A stretch of DNA of 8,401 nt from Elusimicrobiota bacterium (GTDB lineage: Bacteria > Elusimicrobiota > Elusimicrobia > UBA1565 > UBA9628). A program made the translations under genes and the position numbers. Below the pieces are notes generated by a model. That model had not been told where the DNA came from, did not search any database, and worked only from the letters and a program-made list of their open reading frames with translations. Positions within the stretch are counted from its first letter, which is position 1, and each line of letters opens with the position of its first letter. This document shows positions 6,001-8,401 of this stretch, in pieces. The stretch spans positions 1-8,401 of the forward strand of contig JAGWJU010000042.1 of NCBI GenBank assembly GCA_028865585.1, written 5' to 3'.

Positions 6001-8401
6001 GCTTGTTCACATCGATGCTTGGGCCAATCTTGGTCCGCGAAAACGACTTGCTGTCCCCGTGCGCGGCAATGGCGAAGTTTTGATCCAGGCTGGGATCATT
6101 GCCCGTAAAATCAAGATTCACGTTCTCAAGAAAGCTTCTTGGATCGTTGGCAAAAAGTTCTTGCTGCTGGGCCGTCAAGCTCATGTAGGGCGTCATCTGA
6201 ATCGCGGTCTTGAAATTGCCGCCGTAATAGTAGGGGTTGCCCTTGGGGTCATGAAGCGCCTCGTCCCCGAAGCCGGCCAAGCCGATGTAGAGTTTGCCGT
6301 TCAAGACCATCATGGCGTAGTCGTCGAAAACGAGAATGCGGTCCTGCTGGACCTGCGACGAAAGCGTGTCCTTGGAGGGAACGCTCAAGCCGAAACGGTG
6401 CAAATCGATGTTCAGATAGTTGACCCAATTCTTACCCTGCAGGGACTCGACTTGCACTCCTATGCCCTTGTCTCCCCAAGGCGCGTTGCTCGTTTCCGGA
6501 GGACTTTCAAACTGATAGCCTTCGACGCTGATGTTGTTGCCGAAAATCCTCGCGACGTTGCCCAGGGTGACGGCGTTGCCCGTTGAAACGCCGTTGGGGA
6601 TGGACAAGTTGGTCTGGTAGACCATGTAGAAGCCGTCGGCGGAGTTCCCGAAGTTCATGACCTGGGAGCCGGGAATGAGGCTCATCAGGCTCTGGGGATT
6701 GCTGATGAGGTTTTGCGCGACCTGCTCGATGGCGGCGTTGGAGTCCTGCGGCGCGATGGTTTTAAGAAGAGCCCGCACGAAGGACGGATATTGGGACTTG
6801 GGAACGACCACGTAGCTGCCGTCAGGGCCGCCCTGCTCCCACATGCCTTGCCCGAACTTCAGGCTCCGAACCTTCTGGGCGATGTCCGGCGGCAAAGGCG
6901 TGCCGCCCGCCTGTTTCTCATAGTCGTCAATCTCGGACTGCAACTCCTTCTGCTTGACCTCAAGATTCCTCGTCTGCGACTGGATGATTTGATCGGAATC
7001 TTTCAGCTGGCTCTGCAGGGTTTTGAACTTGATGTTCTGCTCCAGGACCTGCCGGGTCTGGTCCATGATCGCCGAAATCGCATCGCTGGTGCGCCGCAAA
7101 GCGCTGTCGTGCGGATCGTTGAGCTGGGACAGCCACGTGTTGATTTCGCTCAACTGCCCCTGGAGCTTGGTCTGCTCAGCTTGAAGCGCCTGCGAAATGG
7201 TCTGGTCCGCCTGCAGCTGGCCCTGGGCCGCGGTGATTCCGGATTGGTCGATGGTCTCCAAGGACTGGTAGTAAGTCAGGATGCTTGAAATCGTGCTGAA
7301 GGACTGCGAGTCGAAGCTGCTCTTTTGCCCGAAGAAAGTCTGCGCCTGATCCAGGAAAGTTCCGAGCTCGTTGAAAATCTTGACCTCCTGATCGTAAACC
7401 TGCTGCGCAGTCATGCTCGTTCCGCCCGAGTTGATGTAGGCGACGCGGTTGTTCGCGTCATTGACGGCATCATTGATGGTCTGAATGCCTTGATGGACGA
7501 AGGGATAGACGGTCGAGTTGATGAACTGTTCGCCGTTCTGGGAGGCCTGGATGACGCTGTTCGAGTACATGTAGCGCGCGACCGCGTCCGTAGTGTCTCC
7601 CGCCGACGGGTTGGTGACGCTCTGGCTCGCCGGCGCCAGCAAGGGGCCGATTTCCGAGGCCAAAAGGGCGATCTTCTGATCGTTTGAAATGGTCGGGGAC
7701 GGCTGGGTGCCGGATAGGACCGTGCCGTTGCCGCCGCCGATGTTGATGTTGGTGCTCCCTGAAGCCGCCAGCGCCTCGTTGGCGACCTGCTTGAGGGCCG
7801 CGCCCAGGCTGGGCAGCGTATTCGCGTTGATGAGGCTCTGGATCTTGGCGACGCTCGCGGCGTCCGTCCCCACTCCGGTCGGCAGCAGGTATTGCGTCAA
7901 GTCGTATTGCCCGTTGGAAAGGGTCTTAATCTCCTCCAGCATCTGGTTGATCTTCGCGTCGTTCTGATTGAGCTGGCCGACGCGGGTCTGCATTTCCGCC
8001 GTATACTTGGTGATTTTGTCGGGCAGGCTGTAGGGCTGCACCTCGCCGTAGACCGTTTCCGTCGCCGGATCCTGGGAGCTGCCTTTGAAGTTCGGGGCCA
8101 TGCGGTCGTTGGCTTCCTGCAAGGCCTGCTGCAGGCCCTGCTGCTCGACGCCGCTGCTGTCCTTGTAGCCCGTCAAATAGCCCTGCAGCTGAGTCTTCCA
8201 CGCGGCGACATCCTGCAAGGAGCCCACCTTGTCTCCCGACGTTCCCCCGAACGTCTCGATGGACCACGGCATGGTTGTGTTATAAAGATTCTCGATCTGC
8301 GTCAGGAACGACTGCTTGGTCGTGTAGAGGTAGTAATAGCCCGTGGTGGAGTTGCTTTGCTGATAGGATGAGATGGTCTGCTGCTGGAAGGGAATCAAAT
8401 C
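1..8401 (-). CDS. Giant TolC/OEP-like exported protein, internal fragment (at least 2,800 aa, open at both ends)
   Basis: The frame runs from 8401 down to 2 with no stop, and codons end mostly in C or G. Neither the start nor the stop codon is in the window; many in-frame ATGs occur but none can be the start, since coding sense continues upstream of all of them. Residues 941-2127 hold repeated segments resembling halves of TolC-type outer-membrane efflux channels, for example the opening ISLSQAMALAVAHSGS and the closing ALTAVNMLLGRSPSSPL. In that family, trimeric channels span outer membrane and periplasm and work with inner-membrane pumps. Here the flanks add Gln-rich coiled coils, helical stalks and beta-rich modules. 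I see no cysteine, no inner-membrane helix and no recognised enzymatic domain. The size is at least five to six times a normal TolC. The role (export channel, envelope-spanning tether or surface structure) is inferred. No frameshift is visible: antisense stop positions stay in one register across the window. Coding call very sure; family assignment fairly sure; function unsure. Confidence 0.95.
62..286 (-). other. C-proximal coiled coil (residues 2706-2780)
   Basis: A highly charged, Ala/Lys/Glu-rich helix pair: DEFDAAESGLRNAKDGLEAA (2712-2731) and AEKKKFEVVEAQYNEQLAKY (2744-2763), joined at LKRDGAL (2735-2741). Hydrophobic residues recur at three/four spacing as in a coiled-coil hairpin. The reading frame continues past it to the window edge (DVFYKVRVESR, 2790-2800), so this is not the end of the protein. 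Confidence 0.55.
302..904 (-). repeat. Beta-type module, copy 2, with Pro-rich insert (residues 2500-2700)
   Basis: The landmarks of copy 1 recur in order: MEKGG (2500), GRY (2504), QFP (2514), AAQAAVAQN (2530-2538), LFLFYQ (2589), IPG (2595), AGNA (2604), YGMG (2676), Trp 2687 and YGF (2695). The AA-x3-VAQN spacing is identical in both copies. Between VAQN and the FYQ strand lies a Pro/Gly/Ala-rich linker (APPPTAGAGAPPP, 2573-2585) that makes this copy longer. About 34 extra residues also separate AGNA from YGMG. Fold and function are not recognised. Confidence 0.5.
1046..1981 (-). other. Long helical region with Ser/Ala linker (residues 2141-2452)
   Basis: Successive amphipathic helices are seen, for example LLSQDFKERLSSDIQAWSRA (2181-2200), VAGAFTRLESLQKSLREDWQ (2306-2325) and LEALYDVRTALNQEIAVAQY (2381-2400). 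A Ser/Ala-rich flexible stretch (SSAGSSSAAASSD, 2245-2257) splits the region. I recognise no domain. It precedes the second beta-type module in the same way that the Gln-rich coiled coil precedes the first, so both may be stalk segments of one large repeating unit. Confidence 0.5.
2021..2485 (-). other. TolC/OEP-like half-repeat 6 (residues 1973-2127)
   Basis: A helix (SDIRTDILLKHMASS, 1975-1989) leads into the hairpin ITPVAAFGVFRG (1991-2002) / PIEGLFLKTPDPTTVEAG (2004-2021), where the second strand ends in the usual hydrophobic-x-x-P-D turn. The long helices include LESQRRLIQSAQAQYEGLLG (2061-2080) and LQAAQSELIHAWLDFNSQAA (2090-2109), strongly reminiscent of the last helical pair in TolC proteins. 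About 65 residues of unassigned mixed sequence (1909-1972) precede it. Confidence 0.65.
2678..3181 (-). other. Possible degenerate TolC-like half-repeat 5 (residues 1741-1908)
   Basis: A helix follows a Pro-rich joint (TPPPDVKG, 1760-1767). The segment ends with ALKADTVQIASLLNLPLD (1891-1908), close to the closing helix and LL-x-LPLD motif of OEP halves. Between them lie a Tyr cluster (TRYYYLRQT, 1784-1792), a possible strand pair around GYVESWLEVRLRSSG (1801-1815) and charged helix LLRLEKLREEEQDQDYRAAQ (1821-1840). The motif VRALKFGPG (1868-1876) repeats one at 511-519. Assignment as a half is tentative. Confidence 0.4.
3230..3685 (-). other. Possible degenerate TolC-like half-repeat 4 (residues 1573-1724)
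   Basis: Following a closing motif, this begins with helix PPAQIQSRVLSAQVQIARTA (1588-1607), as expected for a new half. It then has a short strand-like run EPVSLVVRAAGRLLRTLGG (1623-1641) and a turn-plus-helix DPDLKQQALLENLKAQRALE (1646-1665) that resembles DPASKAKN... of half 2. A long helix ends LLQAQLARLQG (1711-1721). A complete beta hairpin is not evident, so this may be a decayed copy or simply a helical spacer. It ends in a Pro/Ser/Ala-rich linker (about 1722-1743). Confidence 0.4.
3686..4276 (-). other. TolC/OEP-like half-repeat 3 (residues 1376-1572), the clearest copy
   Basis: This is a nearly textbook OEP half. It opens with ISLSQAMALAVAHSGSLEEM (1378-1397). The first strand is ASLDLSVGGNLV (1418-1429), a loop runs through GTGWIPSIGMTGF, and the second strand is VMPIFNFKFEPSD (1446-1458). 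Helix DQAQHKAESKYYAAVKDKLQ (1463-1482) follows, then the second long helix, ending ALTAVNMLLGRSPSSPLSID (1551-1570). Its length of about 197 residues is normal for one half. Together with the preceding half it would make one ordinary-sized TolC protomer. Confidence 0.85.
4322..4921 (-). other. TolC/OEP-like half-repeat 2 (residues 1161-1360)
   Basis: The hairpin is clear: MTLGVGTQLQ (1214-1223), then GVGGSVTLPIYDPASKAKN (1232-1250), matching the OEP pattern of a strand ending in L-P-hydrophobic-D followed by a small/basic turn. A long helix follows (about 1252-1282), then the second helix with the classic SAAYRNGLAGPAELQKAY (1307-1324), equivalent to the family's 'A..RY..G..S..EL..A' segment. 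The closing LN motif is degenerate: ASASLAGNFL (1346-1355). Confidence 0.75.
4922..5581 (-). other. TolC/OEP-like half-repeat 1 (residues 941-1160)
   Basis: An opening helix is followed by a likely beta hairpin, with strands near VQSVLGFTSGAV (1024-1035) and VVGTETTMTIS (1049-1059), then by long Ala-rich helices including EAVKDVVEAEGSLRIARAAA (1093-1112). It closes with ARLNGAIIRFNVMTGRPP (1133-1150), matching the family's usual LNxLxGxxP end of a half. The helix before the hairpin is longer than usual. One of the better-supported copies. Confidence 0.7.
5582..6376 (-). other. Beta-rich region of unknown family (residues 676-940)
   Basis: Alternating hydrophobic/polar strands dominate, for example DRILVFDDYAMMVLNGKLYI (687-706), GAFTLDLYYD (816-825), DNLTINLPNGIVLSGDG (876-892) and SQIQLGYGSPVIGMNNRLNL (913-932). 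Asn, Asp, Gly and Tyr are frequent and there are few Ala-rich helices, in contrast to the sequence on either side. It could be a beta sandwich, an added beta-barrel element or a surface domain; the sequence alone does not decide. It leads directly into SLRQIWDTVSRQA (939-951), which looks like the opening helix of the first TolC-type half. Confidence 0.5.
6377..6841 (-). repeat. Beta-type module, copy 1 (residues 521-675)
   Basis: This mixed segment starts WEQGG and contains in order GSY (528), QYP (537), AAIEQVAQN (556-564), FYMVYQ (591), IPNG (601), TGNA (607), GIG (646), a Trp (659) and FG (670). The same series occurs in the same order at residues 2500-2700, so I read the two as diverged copies of one domain. 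I do not recognise the fold. Here it links the Gln-rich coiled coil to a longer beta-rich stretch. DNA identity between the copies is low, so any duplication is old. Confidence 0.5.
6902..7261 (-). other. Gln-rich coiled coil (residues 381-500)
   Basis: About 22 of 120 residues are Gln, with regularly spaced Leu/Ile in runs such as TISQALQAEQTKLQGQLSEI (401-420) and EVKQKELQSEIDDYEK (481-496). A break containing Asn-Asp-Pro-His (NDPHD, 428-432) could be the turn of a helical hairpin, with the second arm at about 437-497. Long hairpins of this kind are typical of periplasmic adaptor or channel stalks, but no specific family is recognised. Confidence 0.6.
7262..8401 (-). other. Polar helical region of the giant protein (residues 1-380)
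   Basis: This is the part nearest the N-terminus that is visible. It is rich in Gln, Asn, Ser and Thr and reads as a series of amphipathic helices, for example VGQLNQNDAKINQMLEEIKT at 141-160, broken by a short Gly-rich turn (IGGGNG, 221-226). A tyrosine cluster, GYYYLYTT, sits at 21-28. It lacks long hydrophobic stretches and I recognise no family. It probably forms part of a periplasmic or surface helical stalk; that role is inference from composition alone. Confidence 0.5.

Noticed and set aside
4163..6586. 807-codon plus-strand open frame, with similar ones at 86-919, 929-1510, 1586-2134, 2180-3703, 6713-7288, 7325-7687 and 7892-8371
   Set aside because: All are in the same register, exactly antisense to the giant gene. 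Their products are Arg/Gly/His/Val/Leu-rich without domain patterns, whereas the minus strand shows TolC-like motifs. They arise from scarcity of TTA, TCA and CTA in the sense gene.

Overview
The whole window lies inside one gene. Read on the minus strand, the frame whose first codon is at 8401-8399 stays open to position 2: 2,800 codons without a stop. Both the start and the end of the gene lie outside the window. I translated every codon by hand. In this answer residue n is the nth codon from the right edge, so its first base is at 8404-3n. The long plus-strand open frames are in-register antisense shadows of this gene. There is no intergenic space, RNA gene, promoter, terminator or mobile element to annotate.

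The protein reads as an exported, helix-rich outer-membrane-channel-type protein. Its middle (about residues 941-2127) contains several segments built like the half-repeats of TolC/outer-membrane efflux proteins (OEP family). Each has a leading helix, a short beta hairpin around a Gly/aromatic turn, a long helical pair and a closing motif of the type LNxLxGxxP. At least three halves are convincing and two or three more are plausible. A normal TolC protomer has two halves and about 430-500 residues and works as a trimer, so this chain is far larger than any ordinary member. There is no cysteine in the 2,800 residues and no stretch hydrophobic enough for an inner-membrane helix, which fits a periplasm/outer-membrane location.

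Layout in protein order (right to left on the map): a polar N/Q/S/T-rich helical region (residues 1-380); a Gln-rich coiled coil (381-500); a small beta-type module (about 521-675); a longer beta-rich stretch of unknown family (676-940); the TolC-like half-repeat region (941-2127); a long helical region (about 2141-2452); a second, diverged copy of the beta-type module (about 2500-2700) carrying a Pro-rich insert; and another coiled coil running towards the left edge. The order 'helical stalk, beta module, ... helical stalk, beta module, coiled coil' suggests a very large unit of roughly 2,000 residues that may be repeated beyond the window.

Organism: GC-rich DNA with C/G-ending codons and near absence of TTA, TCA and CTA, from a diderm bacterium. 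Giant single-frame genes of this kind make me think of Elusimicrobiota or Omnitrophota, but this is inference from gene style and no taxonomic marker is present.
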